A stretch of 64,000 nt of DNA from Plasmodiophora brassicae (lineage: Eukaryota; Endomyxa: Phytomyxea; Phytomyxea; Plasmodiophorida): the NCBI GenBank assembly GCA_036867785.1, contig CP145410.1:1178001-1242000 (forward strand). The letters run 5' to 3'. A program made the position numbers and the translations under genes. This document shows positions 1 through 10,789 of the stretch, piece by piece. The stretch's first letter is position 1; each line of letters begins with the position of its first letter. The notes under the pieces are model-generated. The model was not told the DNA's origin and ran no database searches. It saw only the letters and a program-made list of their open reading frames with translations.

Positions 1-78
1 CGCAAGCACCTGCCGCGGTACCTGCTCCAGGTCGGTCGCGCTATACGCCAGGCGGCGGGGCACCTGTCTGCAACGGGC

Positions 79-109
<31 letters not shown>

Positions 110-2327
110 CGGTGGCCTGCTTGACGCAGGCCGTGGCCGTCGCCGACGCCGTCCTGTCCGGCAGCGACCGCACCCTTGTCGTGGACTGCCTCGTGGAGCT
201 CGCCGACGCGCACCTGTGTCGCCAGGAGGCGCCCGCCGCCGTCCGATCGCTGAAGCGCGCCGTCGCCGAGATCGACGCCATCCACGGGTGCAACTCCAGG
301 GACCTGCAGGTCGGTGCCACCTCGGACACGTCTAGCCGGTCGCTAACGCGGCGCGCGCGATGCCACAGATCGCCGACCTGATGACGAGGATGGCCCGGGC
401 GTTCGTGGCGAACAGCCAGGCAGACCTCGGGGCGCAGGCCTGGCGCCTGGCCCAGGCCCACTACCGTCGCCTGCTGTCGACGAACGACGGCACCGATGCG
501 ACCGACGAGCGCGTCCGCCTGCTGAACCGCCTCGCCGCCCTGCACGACGAGTTCCGCCCGCCGTCATCGTCGTCGACCTGGGCGACGTCCTGGCAGGTGG
601 CGACGTCCCGGCACGGGCACCTGCTCGAGACGATCGCGGCGGGGCGGGGCGCGGCGCGCGCCTCCCCCGACCCGATCGACGTGCTCGAACGCGTCGCCGA
701 GTACGCCCGCCAGGCGTACGGCGGGGCGCACGACGTCGCTGCCGGGGCCGGCATCGACCTCGCCAACGCGATCGGCCGCGCCGGCCGCGAGCTCGAGCGC
801 CTGCACATGCTGCGCCGCATCGACGACGCGTTCGACGGGCGCGGGTCGCCGCAGCACGTCCGCTGCTGGCTGGAGCAGGGCGCGTCGCTGGAGGCGCAGC
901 GCCTGTTCCTGGAGATGAAGGCGGTGCTGGAGAAGGCGCTGGCGCGGGTCGAGCGCGACTCGCGGGCGACGCCCGACGTCGACACCGTGTTCGGGCTCGT
1001 GGCCGGGCTGATCCGCGCCGGGCACCGCCTCGGCGAGTTCGACACCGCCGGGCGCGTCGTGGAGCGCGCCGTGCTCGTCTGGCAGCGCCTGTTCGGCGGC
1101 GGGCCGTCGTCGGCGGTCCCCGCCATGCTCCGTCGCCTGGCGGCCCAGTTCGCCGACCTGTCCCGGCACGACATGCAGCGGAGCGTCGTGATCGAGGCCT
1201 GGGAGCTGGCGCGCCTGCAGGCCATCGAGCAGACGCCGCACGCCGCCCGCACCGTCTACCGCGTCCGGGACCGGCAGGCGTTCATGGAATTCGCGCGGGT
1301 CACCGTCGCCTACGCCGACGTCCTCGGGCGGGAGGGGCGCACCGACCTCGCCACCGGCGCCTTGCGCGACGTCATCGGCATCCTCGACGAAGGCGCCGAC
1401 CGCGACGACGTCAGCGCCCTGCTGGTCGACGTGCGCACGTCGTTCGCCCACCAGCTGTACCGGCAGGGCGACGCCGACGGCGAACGCCGGGCGCTGATCG
1501 GCGTCCTGGAACTGCAGAAGCGGGGCGCGGGCCGGCTCGCGTCGGCGACGATGCCGATGACGCTGCTCCGGCTGGCGTCGGCGGAATCGCGTTCGGGCGA
1601 CGGCGACGCGAGCACCGCGTGCCTGACGGCGGCGCTGGCGCTGCTGAACGACGCGCTGCTGGTCGAGCGGTCCGACCCGTTGCGGCAGTTCGTGCGCGCC
1701 GCGCTGCAGTCGCAGTCGCGGGTCGGCGCGGGTCGGCCGCCGCGGCGCGGACGCCGCCTGGACCGCGTCGACCTGTACGGGATCCGGTTCGATGCGGATC
1801 GCGACCCGATGCCGTACGCGACGGCGATGGCACCGGCGCGTACGGCCCACGACCGCAACGGGAACGCGGTCGGCGTCGTCGTCGACGAGGAGGCGGCGGA
1901 AGCGGCGGCGAGCCGCGCGGCCCATCGCCGGCACCTGACGAACCAGCTGCGACGGTACGAGACGCGGCGGCCGCGTGTGCGCCACGACTACATCGCGCTG
2001 GCGCTCGTCGAGCTGGCCGACGCGTACACGAACGACCGGATCTACGCCAAGGGCCAGGCCTACCTGCAGCGGGCGCTGAAGATCATCGCGAAACGACGCC
2101 TGCCGATCGCCGTCCCGGGACGGATCGCGGCCGCGCTGGCGCTGGCCGAACACGGCGTCCAGGCGCCCGGGCACGACGCGACGCCTGACGTCGTTCCGGC
2201 GTTGAGGTCGGTCGGGCCCGCGCGCGAGTCGTCGGGCAAGGGCCCGTCGCCGTACGAGGCGCCCGCCCGCGGCAAGTCCCGATCGCGGTCCAGGACGCCG
2301 GCCAGTAATAGTACCATGTACCGATGA
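1..2327 (+). CDS. Helical-repeat (TPR-like) protein, 5' end outside window
   Basis: The reading frame is open from base 1, so the start lies upstream. Predicted exons are 1-309 and 369-2327; the 59-base intron (GTCGGT...CACAG) has CTAAC as branch site. About 750 residues are visible. The protein is rich in Ala, Leu and Arg and is built from repeated amphipathic helices of the type seen in tetratricopeptide-repeat proteins, for example around 1981-2100. A run of seven Asp codons lies near 87-110. The C-terminus is a basic Ser/Arg tail. I cannot name the family; a TPR scaffold is an inference from helix pattern only. Long antisense ORFs across this gene are a side effect of high GC. Confidence 0.7.
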
Positions 2328-2463
2328 TAAACGTCCCGGCGGCGGATGGCACATGGCAACGCGCGCCGCTCTCGAATGTTCTGGAGCGCGAGCGGGGGGG
2401 CACCTGGACCAGGGCGCCACCCGTCGGCACGTCGCGCGCCAGTCCCCGTTGCTTCAGTTAATA

Positions 2464-3709
2464 ATGAAGAGCGCGATCGTCGGCGCCCTGCTGCTGCTGG
2501 CGGGCGTCGTCGCCCACATCGCCAATGCGCAGAGCGATATCGTCCCCCTGGATTGCATGCGTACGCGTCGCTCGTTCGTTCACCGGCCGCCCGTCCGTCA
2601 CTGACCGGTGCGGGGCGTCGTCGTCGTGCACAGAGAAGGGCAACTTCGACCCGGCCATGTGCATGTTCGCCGGCGAGTATTGCGACTTCCGCACCGACTT
2701 TGCCGACTTCAACGACCAGGCCATCCAGTACTACAAGTACGTCGACGACCCGAACCCGAACAATGCGGAATTCGTCGTGGAGAGCGGCGCGCCGGCGTAC
2801 GCGAACGGCACGCTGAACGTGTACCTGCACCCGCCGCGGCCGACGACGCCACCCGGGCGCGGCATCGCCTCCATCATCTCCACCACCCGGTTCATGCATT
2901 ACGTACGGGCGCTCGCGTTCGTATTCGCCGGTGTGCTGACGGCCCCCGATCGAACAGGGCGTCTTCGAGGTGACGCTGGAGCAGACGGGCCACCCGGGCG
3001 TCGTCACGACCTTCATCTCGTACTCCAACGACAAGGACGAGATCGACCTGGAGATCACGGGCGCCGACCACAACAACACGCAGGCGAACTGGTACTACCG
3101 CGGCATCCAGGACAACAACGAGTTCGGTAGGGCAGACGGGTGCGGGCGCCGTCGCCAGGCGCACTCTGACCGGCGCGTCGCTCGGCAGGGGCGTCTGTCA
3201 ACGGGTTCGTGGGGCACACCAAGGAGGACAACGCGCTGATCCCGCACCGGTACACGATGAACTGGACGGAGAACGAGATCACGTGGTCGATCAACGGCGC
3301 CCTGATGCACAAGGTGACCCGCGCGAACAAGACCGCCCGGTTCCCGTCGTCGCCGTCGCGGATCTCGTTCGGCGTCTGGCAGGCGCAGAACGGCAGCGTC
3401 TGGGCGGGCAACGCCACCATCACCGACTGGACCGCCCCGATCGTCGCCCGCTTCTACAACATGTCCGTCTCCTGGTACGTAAGCGCATGCGCGTCGTGGC
3501 GACCAGGCCCCCCTGTGCGGGCGTTTGGGTTCGTGACACTGACAACGCGCACACACAGCCGCGCCGGTCCACATGGGGGGACGCCCGCCCCGCCAACGCA
3601 TCCGCCCACCGGGTACAACCCGGATGCCGTCTTCGCCACGTCGCCAGCGACGCGCCCTGTCGTTCCCGCCCTGGTCATCGCCCTGGTCGTCATCGTCGCC
3701 CTCTGGTGA
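2464..3709 (+). CDS. Secreted GH16-family glucanase/transglycosylase-like protein with GPI-type tail
   Basis: Five exons (2464-2560, 2634-2902, 2958-3126, 3189-3474, 3559-3709) give 323 residues. The N-terminus is a signal peptide ending near ANA-QSD. The core follows the concanavalin-fold GH16 plan: a TTRFMHYGVFEV strand, then the catalytic-type motif DEIDLEITG (consensus E-[IL]-D-x-E), then a HRYTMNW...WSINGALMH strand pair and a late SFGVWQ strand. The last 15 residues are hydrophobic, as in a GPI-attachment signal. Known family members cut or re-join beta-glucans or cross-link chitin and glucan (Crh type), so cell-wall remodelling is likely. The last donor was placed at 3475 because only that keeps the hydrophobic tail in frame. 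All four introns carry CTGAC. Confidence 0.85.
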
Positions 3710-3818
3710 TCACCGGTTGCGTCTGCCAGGTCCCCCTGCATCGGTACCCACGCGCACGTGATCCCAACCAGGGCGCGGTGTCGTCGTACAACGTCTCGGT
3801 TTATCAGGAACAGGTCCG

Positions 3819-5045
3819 TCAGTAGGCATAGTACCCGGGAACGGCGCCGTAAACGTACGGCGCCGGCGCCGCATACATCGGGGCGCCATACGGCACGCCA
3901 ATGGCCGCCGTCGCATGCAGGCGATTGTCGTTCACGTTGTTGTCGAACGCCGTCGTGGTCGCCGCCGACGACCGCGTCGCGGCGCTGTTCGCGTTGCCAA
4001 CGTCGGCCCGGCGGTCGTAGCCGGCGGCGCTGCTGCTGTACTGGGTCCCGCTGCTAACGCCCCCGGGCAGGCCGGCGCCGATCACGACGGACGACCCGCG
4101 GGCGCCCTTGGCGTACTGGCTGTCCAGCAGGTTGCTGTGCCCGGCCGAATCGTACAGGCTCTGCGCGCTGTCGGCGTGGTCGAGCGCGCTGCCGGCCGAC
4201 GCCACATGCGACCGCTGGTCGGTGCTGCCGTGCGACCCGCCGCCGCCGCCAAAGATGCTGGCCGTGTCCGACGCCGCCTGGTCGACGAGGCGCGACCTGC
4301 CCGCCTGGTGGACGTCGTTGGCGACATTGCTGGCGCCGCGCCGCGCGTACTTGCTGAGCCGGCCGCGGTTCAGCACGGCCGAGTACGCGTCCTGCGACTC
4401 GCCGGCGCTGCCGACGCCGCCCAGGCCCTGGCCGAGCACCGCCCGGCTGTACGAGGCGCGGTTCACCGCGCCCTGGTCGAACACCTGGTCGCTGTTCGCC
4501 GAGTTCACCAGCGACTGGCCCAGGTGGGCGGCGCTGCCGCGCGCCGCTTGGTCGTTCTGGAACAGCGACTTGGCCGACCGGCCGAACGACGCCCCGTACG
4601 GGCCGTTCAGCGCGACGCCCGTGTCCAGGGCCGCGTTCCGGACGGCGGAATCGCGGGCGGTTCGCGACGATCCCTGGTGCTGGACGACGTCGCCCGCCGC
4701 GCTGGACAGCAGGGCGCCTCGGTCGAAGTTGGCCGACAGCGCCCGGCTGTTCGTCCCGGTGCTGCCGGCGCCGCCGAGGCCGGCAACGCCAATCTCGGCC
4801 GTGTTGAACGCGTTCTGCGCCACGTTGGCGCGGTCGTACGCCTGCGCCCGGTTCTCGTTGGTCGCCTGGGCGACGTGCCCGTCGGTGCCGGTGCTGAACC
4901 CGCGGTCGAACACGTTGGACGACGCCTGCTTCCGGTTGCCTGCCGACCCGCCGTACGGCAGGATGACGTGCCCGACGGACGCGTGCTCCAGCATGACGGC
5001 GACGACGAGTACGACGACCCGTATGAGCTTTGTCAGGTCCCCCAT
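3819..5045 (-). CDS. Repetitive secreted Ala/Ser/Asn/Gly-rich protein
   Basis: An uninterrupted 408-residue frame. I chose ATG at 5045 because the residues after it form a signal peptide (MGDLTKLIRVVVLVVAVML); the longer ORF upstream reads through a CA microsatellite. The mature protein is made of imperfect repeats in which pieces like VFDRG/VFDQG, NRALSANFDRG, GLGGxGSxG and SLYDSAG recur, with many Asn, Asp, Ser and Ala and almost no Cys. It ends in Tyr- and Pro-rich sequence. No enzyme motif is visible. It could be an extracellular matrix, spore-coat or adhesive protein; that is inference from composition. Unlike its neighbours it has no intron. Confidence 0.7.
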   Translation of the reverse strand: MGDLTKLIRVVVLVVAVMLEHASVGHVILPYGGSAGNRKQASSNVFDRGFSTGTDGHVAQATNENRAQAYDRANVAQNAFNTAEIGVAGLGGAGSTGTNSRALSANFDRGALLSSAAGDVVQHQGSSRTARDSAVRNAALDTGVALNGPYGASFGRSAKSLFQNDQAARGSAAHLGQSLVNSANSDQVFDQGAVNRASYSRAVLGQGLGGVGSAGESQDAYSAVLNRGRLSKYARRGASNVANDVHQAGRSRLVDQAASDTASIFGGGGGSHGSTDQRSHVASAGSALDHADSAQSLYDSAGHSNLLDSQYAKGARGSSVVIGAGLPGGVSSGTQYSSSAAGYDRRADVGNANSAATRSSAATTTAFDNNVNDNRLHATAAIGVPYGAPMYAAPAPYVYGAVPGYYAY

Positions 5046-5191
5046 GCGGCGAGGAACGGCGATAGGATACAGGTGTGACCAGCGGAGAGCGCATCGCGCG
5101 CGCGGGAACCCCTCGGCCGTCTTCCGGTCGACAGAAATATCGGCCTTGTGGTCGGAAACGGGCGGCCGATCCGGTCCACACGCCCGCGCGC

Positions 5192-5211
5192 CACACACAC
5201 ACACACACACA
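5192..5211. repeat. (CA)10 microsatellite
   Basis: Ten uninterrupted CA units in the upstream region of the repetitive secreted protein gene. Confidence 0.95.
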
Positions 5212-5328
5212 GACGAGACCAGGTGGGCCGATGCGGTGTTGATTAGGCATAGTTCACACAGGGCAGGGGGGCGCCCTACGCCGACTTGGTCGCGTTGATG
5301 TGGAATACACCTGACAGGCAGACGCGCG

Positions 5329-6060
5329 TCAGGGCGCGCGGCCGTACCGTATACGTTTGCACACAGACCCGAACGTACACTGCGGTATCTGGTCGATCTC
5401 GGCGGTGACGATGGCGTCCACGCCCATGGATCGGAGCGCGCCGCGAATCAGGCCCCGTGTGAACGCGGCAAACGCCTGCGCGGACGCCTGCGCCACACGT
5501 TCGTCGTCGTGGGCGATGTACTGCAGCCAGCGAAGGTTGTTGTCCTGCACGGCGAAGATGCCCGCGTTGTTCGTGCGCAACTGGGGGGGTCGGATGGGCA
5601 CACGCCCACACGTTAGAGCATACCGCGTGACGACCGGTCGGCGCATCGTTCGGCTTACCCTGTCGGCCGTCTTGTTAAACAGGGCGTTCCATATCTCCTT
5701 GCAGAGGAACTTCAGCACGTCCAGCTGCGTATTGAACCGCGCCTGCCGAGCCAAGGCGCAATCAGGGCGTGGACCAGCAGCGGACGACGGCAACGGGGCG
5801 ATTACGCGCTCCCGAATGGCACGCTCGGCGAACCGCACGCCAACGCTGCTGCCGATGGCGTCCAGTCGGTCCTCGCTGGACGGCCGTCGGACCATCTCGA
5901 CCAGCAGCAGGTCGAGCGACGACCGCGCGATCAGGTCGGACGCCGCGGACGTCGCCGCCGTCGTCGTCGTCGTCGCCATCCGCACGATGCGCCGCCGCCG
6001 CGGAATCTCGCGCGGCTCGGCCGCCGCCGACGGGCGACGACAGGCGATGATAGTAGGCAC
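5329..6060 (-). CDS. TRAPPC6: TRAPP complex subunit TRAPPC6/Trs33
   Basis: Two exons, 5659-6060 and 5329-5580, separated by a 78-base intron with GTAAG donor, CTAAC branch and CCCCCCCAG acceptor. The intron is a multiple of three with no stop, so it is hidden in a continuous ORF; removing it restores KTADRLRTNNAGIF, which matches the family motif near KQVDNLRTNHRG. Other Bet3-fold hallmarks are SSLDLLLVEMV, RLDAIGSSVGVRFAERA, LKFLCKEIWNALF, FTRGLIRGALRSMGV and a terminal VTAEIDQIPQCTF. The subunit works in the TRAPP vesicle-tethering and Rab-activating complex at the Golgi. ATG could be at 6060 or 5979; the second gives the more usual length of about 190 residues. Confidence 0.9.
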   Translation of the reverse strand: MPTIIACRRPSAAAEPREIPRRRRIVRMATTTTTAATSAASDLIARSSLDLLLVEMVRRPSSEDRLDAIGSSVGVRFAERAIRERVIAPLPSSAAGPRPDCALARQARFNTQLDVLKFLCKEIWNALFNKTADRVSRTMRRPVVTRYALTCGRVPIRPPQLRTNNAGIFAVQDNNLRWLQYIAHDDERVAQASAQAFAAFTRGLIRGALRSMGVDAIVTAEIDQIPQCTFGSVCKRIRYGRAP

Positions 6061-6136
6061 GACGGCTGGTGGGAAACACAGGCACGTCCAGTGATGGTTT
6101 TATAGTCTGTTTGGGGGATCGCGAGCGGTCCCACAA

Positions 6137-9100
6137 TCAAGACAGATCCATGGGCTGAGCCAGATGAGTGGCAACGTCTGGATCGGGTGACCGTGGCGAC
6201 GACGACGACAACGGCAGCAGCAGGGCGTCCCGTTCCGCGCCGGTCGGTTCCGGGGGCGGGGACGGCGCCCCACTCGCCGCCATATCGAGCTCGGAGACCT
6301 CCATGGGTGCCGGGACGCGGAACATGGCGGGTATCTCGTCCGGCTTGTCGAGGAACGCCGGCTGCTTCTCCCACCAGGCCGCGAAACGCGCCTTGAGCCT
6401 GCCGTACCGGATGCGGCGGGTCGTTGGCCGACGACGGTAGAACATGTCCTCGGTGTCTTCAATGTAGTACGTCTTGAACGTACGACGGCAGATCTTGCTC
6501 TCGAGGGCATTGATCGTGACGGTTGCGTCAGGCGATGGACGGCGCTGCTGGGCGCGTCGCAGGTTCCTTCGCAGGAACGGGTTCGTACCTGACGACAGCA
6601 GGTCGGAGCGGGTCGACAAATAACGATCCAGGTACTGCTCCCAGGCGGCGCTGGATGGCTTCGCCTCCGCCGACCCGACGTTCTCCAGGAAAGCGATGCC
6701 CATTTCGTTCGAGTCCTGCACAAATCAGAGTCAGGGACGGGCCGACACGACGCAGACGACGACAGGCGCGACCTTGAAGAATTCGATTTGAATACAGTGG
6801 TCGTCCTCGTTGAGGAGGCTGGAGCAATTCATCAGATACATGCGCGCCAGCAATGCCGATCGCTCCAGAGGATCGTCGCCGGCGGCGACCGATTTGTCAA
6901 GCGCCCGCGAGTGCTCGTAGCCGTACAGGCCGATCAGCTTCTGACTGAGCGCAGACCCAGCAACCGTCTGCATTTGCTTGACGATGGCCGCGACAAGCTT
7001 ATCGATGGTGAACATTGGGTACGACTTGGCACCGACGAGCGCGCGCAGGTTGTCCTCGTACGTCACCTGGTCGACCTGGTTGTCCAACAGTTTGTACACC
7101 AGTTCCTTGAATTGCTGGTAGACAGATTCCCCGTCCGGCTTCGCAAGAGCGAGGTCGCGACAGGTCTTCCATCTGGAATACAAGAACTGATGGAGGCGGA
7201 AGAACACATAGAACGACAGGTTTCCAAAGAACAGATTCGACTCGCGGGTATGCCGTCGCATAGGGTTAATCGTTTCCTCCAGCGCCCATGCGCTCATGGA
7301 CAGTCGAACCGGACGCGTAGAAGCCTGTGCAACAGACCGTAAATACAATGGGATCCACAGCTGTCGATGTAACCTACATCAGGGCCGTCGAGCAGGTCAG
7401 ACTTGTCAGTGGCGTTCAAGAAATGGAGGACGAAACCGTTCCAGAACGAGAGCAATTGAGAGCGATCCTCATCCGGAAGATGATTGATGCACCTCTCGAT
7501 TAGGTCCAGAAGTTCAGGGTGAACTGCTTGATCGTCAAGCGAGAAGTTCATGCAGTAATTGTACAAAGAAGGCTGGAGGCTGGCGTTCGTAAACACCCCC
7601 TTCTCCTCAGCACCCTCCGCCATTTTCTCGCACAGGTCCTTCAGTTCTGCGATCAAGAATTTGGACGACAGACGCTTCTTCTCCTCTGACTTGAACGTAA
7701 AGCTTCTGTGATCAAGGGAGCGGTGATAATTGGCCTTGACGACATCCTGCCATGTCTTCTTCATGTTCTCCCGGGCTCTCCTCCACTCGACATCCTTCTG
7801 CTTCAGGCGCTTCAGGATAACCGGTATTGCAGTGGATGGGTTCAGACGCAACAAGCGGATGATATCGTACCTGACATATTGCATGTAAGACAGTGCGGAC
7901 ACGTATACGACAATGCGACAACTTACCATGCATCACCGTAGATGCGAGCCATTGCGCGAATATGCAGAATGTCGACAGAGTTGTCGAGCTTGAATGCAGA
8001 AGCTTGCTCCAATGTCAAGACTTCAATCTTGTCGCATAACGGCTTCGCAATGGTTAGACCAGCTGAGGAGCTATGGCAAGGCGGCCACGAACCTGTAGTA
8101 CGCGAATCGCTGCGGCGTTATTCTCGATCATCATGTCGATTTCGTACCGCTCATCTTCCACTTTGAAGAGTGCCTCCTCGTACTGGTTCTTACGAGACGA
8201 CTTGAAGCTCTGATCTTCAGTCCCAGTAGGAATGGATATGCATGTGTCGTTGAGGACACTGTCTCCAAGAATAGAGCGCCCCGAACAAGGGGGACACGGG
8301 ATCTCCGCAGGAAGAAGTCGATAGGATGGGGTGACCTGCGTGCAGGTTGTGAAGTCGACCGACGAGACAAACGCGTAGAAGTTTGACCGCATGTGGGTCA
8401 TCAGTTGATTCTCCTCCCATTCGTTGTAGCCCAGAACTTCCTTGAACTTGATCGCGAACTCGGCGTATTTAGGATTCTTCAGAAACAGGTCATCAACAAG
8501 GGACATCAACTCGGCACGAGTGATGATGTTGCAAGAGAATAGATTCAACACGCGCATAAGTTGCACGTAGAGAGATCGAGGAACAATCATCTAAGGCAAC
8601 CGTTAGAGTGTTGTTACATGGTGTCCCCAATAACGAGCCATACTTTGATCTTTTCGAACAGCTGCATTTCCTTCTTCGAGTCTGGAGGATACGACACTGT
8701 CGCATACGGACCTGGCGGAATCATCCCTCCAATGTTGCCAGATATTCGCCGGTTAGCCGTCGGCAGACCTGTAGCAGCGTCAGCGAAGTGCATTGTGACG
8801 ACGGAAGGCATCAGACCTGGGGCACTCATGGTGGACGAGGCAATTGGGGACGTCCCGGCACGGACGGGAGGGGGCGGCGGAACCCCAATGGGACCAGAAT
8901 CCATTCGACGAACACCGAGCGGCGGCACTGAACTCGTACCACCAGGTTCCTCTTTTCGTGGGCGCTTCTTCTTCTGTTGCTTAGCGACACCTGCGGGAAG
9001 TGCTCCACTAGCTTCTGGGGGCAGGAAATAATTGAAGTCATCCAGCAAGTCGGGATGCCCGCGGAACAAGTTCTGGACTTTAGCCTTGACCTGTTCGATG

Positions 9101-9600
9101 GCAGTCTCGGTTGTCCGCTTCTCCTGATACGCATGGAGAATCTCCAGAAACTCTTCGTAGACTTCGGGTCGCGACTCGAAACGTTGCTGTTAGCGTCGAT
9201 TGTCAGCACTCCATACAGCCCAAGTAAGACGCACTGGCTTACCTTGATCTTAGCGACGTACTTAACAGCGTGATTGAACTCAACGGTTGGCTTCTGTTGT
9301 GGCGGTTCAGGTGGCGGGACTGTTGGATCCGTGATCTTGTATCCCGGAGGCAGGAACTGGTTGAACCCAAGAATAAGTTCACGGTGGCCCTGGAACAAGG
9401 TAGTGACTCGCTTGATAACGCCCTCGGTGTTTATGGTCTGCGCCTTGAACTCTTTCATGATCTCAAGGAACTGGTTGTAGACGTTTGGCCGATCATAGAA
9501 CTTCTTCTTCACTTTCTCCAGGTACCCGAGAGCGTCCTTGACTTTCGGCATCTCCCCAGCTGGCTGGCCCACGCCATCACCGACTTGCTGTGCCTGAGGT

Positions 9601-9636
<36 letters not shown>

Positions 9637-10548
9637 GATTGCTGCGGCAGCATCATGGGCTGTGGCCCAGGTTGCCCTGATTGAGGTGGGACCGGGACCT
9701 TTGGTGCTCCCATAGGAGACGGGCCGCCCATCGGTTGCATTAATGTCGGTGGAGCACCCGCCTGTTGCATGGACTGTATCGGCCCAGGTCCAGATAGTTG
9801 AGAGACTTGTGCAGGAGGCGGTTGCGATGGCCCGGTTTGGAACTGCGGCGAAATGCGCCCAACTTGAGGCGCCTGCGGCGGACGCGGGATGTGACCTTGC
9901 AGGATGGCTCCTCGTCCCGTTTGCTGCATCAACCCACCCCGCATCATCATCGAAGGTGGAGGCCCGCCTCGACTCGGTCCTGTAGCACCCACCACGGTGC
10001 GCTGCATCACTGGCCCAGGAACGATGCCGCCCTGGACGACATTGCCGGGGCCGAACTGTCCCGGCACACCTTGTTGCTGCTGGATGACGGCGCCCAGCCC
10101 TCGCCCTCGACCTGCTTCATCGCCGAACATAGCTCGAGAATTTGGTTGAGGCGGCGGTGCCGCGCGGGCTCTGTTGATGGCCCCGAATGCGGCGGCCTGC
10201 TGGGGCGTGCTCTGCTGGAATACCGGCGGCTGGTGTGGTGGTGGAGGTGGTGGCACATTCCCACCAACAAACATCTGCGTTGACGCAGGTGGTCCGGGCG
10301 GTTGCGATGGGGGAGGCATGGCCGACGGTGTCGGCGGCGACGTCGACTGCTGTGACTGCGCTGACGGCCCCTCTTCGACGCCATCCGGTAGTCCCCTCTT
10401 CATGGGCGGCGCACCGGACGGCGACGGTTCGTCTCCAACGCCTTCCGCCGTCGTGGTGACGCTGAACTGGGGAACGCAGATAAACAAGTGGCCGTGCCAC
10501 TCAGTTGCAAGTCCGGACTAGAATCACCCCGCCGAACGCAACGCCCAT
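6137..10548 (-). CDS. SIN3: SIN3 transcriptional corepressor
   Basis: Exons in transcript order: 10548-10528, 10466-9243, 9186-8644, 8590-8093, 8042-7927, 7870-7378, 7324-6773, 6715-6137, giving 1341 residues in phase throughout. The N-terminal third is Pro/Gln-rich with polyglutamine. PAH1 ([15 protein letters not shown]) and PAH2 ([15 protein letters not shown]) follow, then a PAH3-like segment and the HDAC-interaction domain, with signature motifs [21 protein letters not shown] and [16 protein letters not shown]. After it come [11 protein letters not shown] and the C-terminal Sin3 domain ([19 protein letters not shown]). SIN3 scaffolds the Rpd3/HDAC complex. The first seven-codon exon is the weakest part; a start at 10403 (1313 residues) is the alternative. 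Confidence 0.93.
9611..9640 (-). repeat. CAG/CTG triplet run coding polyglutamine in SIN3
   Basis: About eight consecutive CTG units on the plus strand read as glutamine codons on the minus strand, inside the low-complexity linker before PAH1. Confidence 0.9.
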
Positions 10549-10789
10549 AAAAACTGACAGCCCTCCCGCCGCAGTCCGCAACAAGGGCCCACGCCGCGGC
10601 CGCCTACATAACGTACAAACAGCTCCCGCATCATCGGCTGACATCAACCAGCGGCACAGTCGAGTTCGGCAAATGACGCGAGTCTAATGTAATTGCCAAA
10701 TTCAAATAGAGCCGTCGCAGAGAAAGCCGCGCCCGATAAACGATAGGTTATTAATACAGTGTAGAGAAAAAAGCATACGTAAGAACGTG
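10549..10789. other. Intergenic gap between SIN3 and formin genes
   Basis: Both flanking genes are on the minus strand. The 241 bases must hold the SIN3 promoter and the formin 3' end. No further ORF or repeat is visible. Confidence 0.6.

Noticed and set aside
564-2420. 618-codon antisense ORF opposite the helical-repeat gene
   Set aside because: GC-rich coding DNA leaves the complement open. The antisense protein is Arg/Ala/Pro-rich without domain structure.
3915-5298. Two plus-strand ORFs of nearly 400 codons opposite the repetitive secreted protein
   Set aside because: The minus frame has a signal peptide and coherent repeats. The plus frames are shadows of the same repeats.
9611-9640. 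Triplet run as a possible pathological expansion or CRISPR-like repeat
   Set aside because: Short, in frame, and inside a normal low-complexity linker of SIN3; no spacers.
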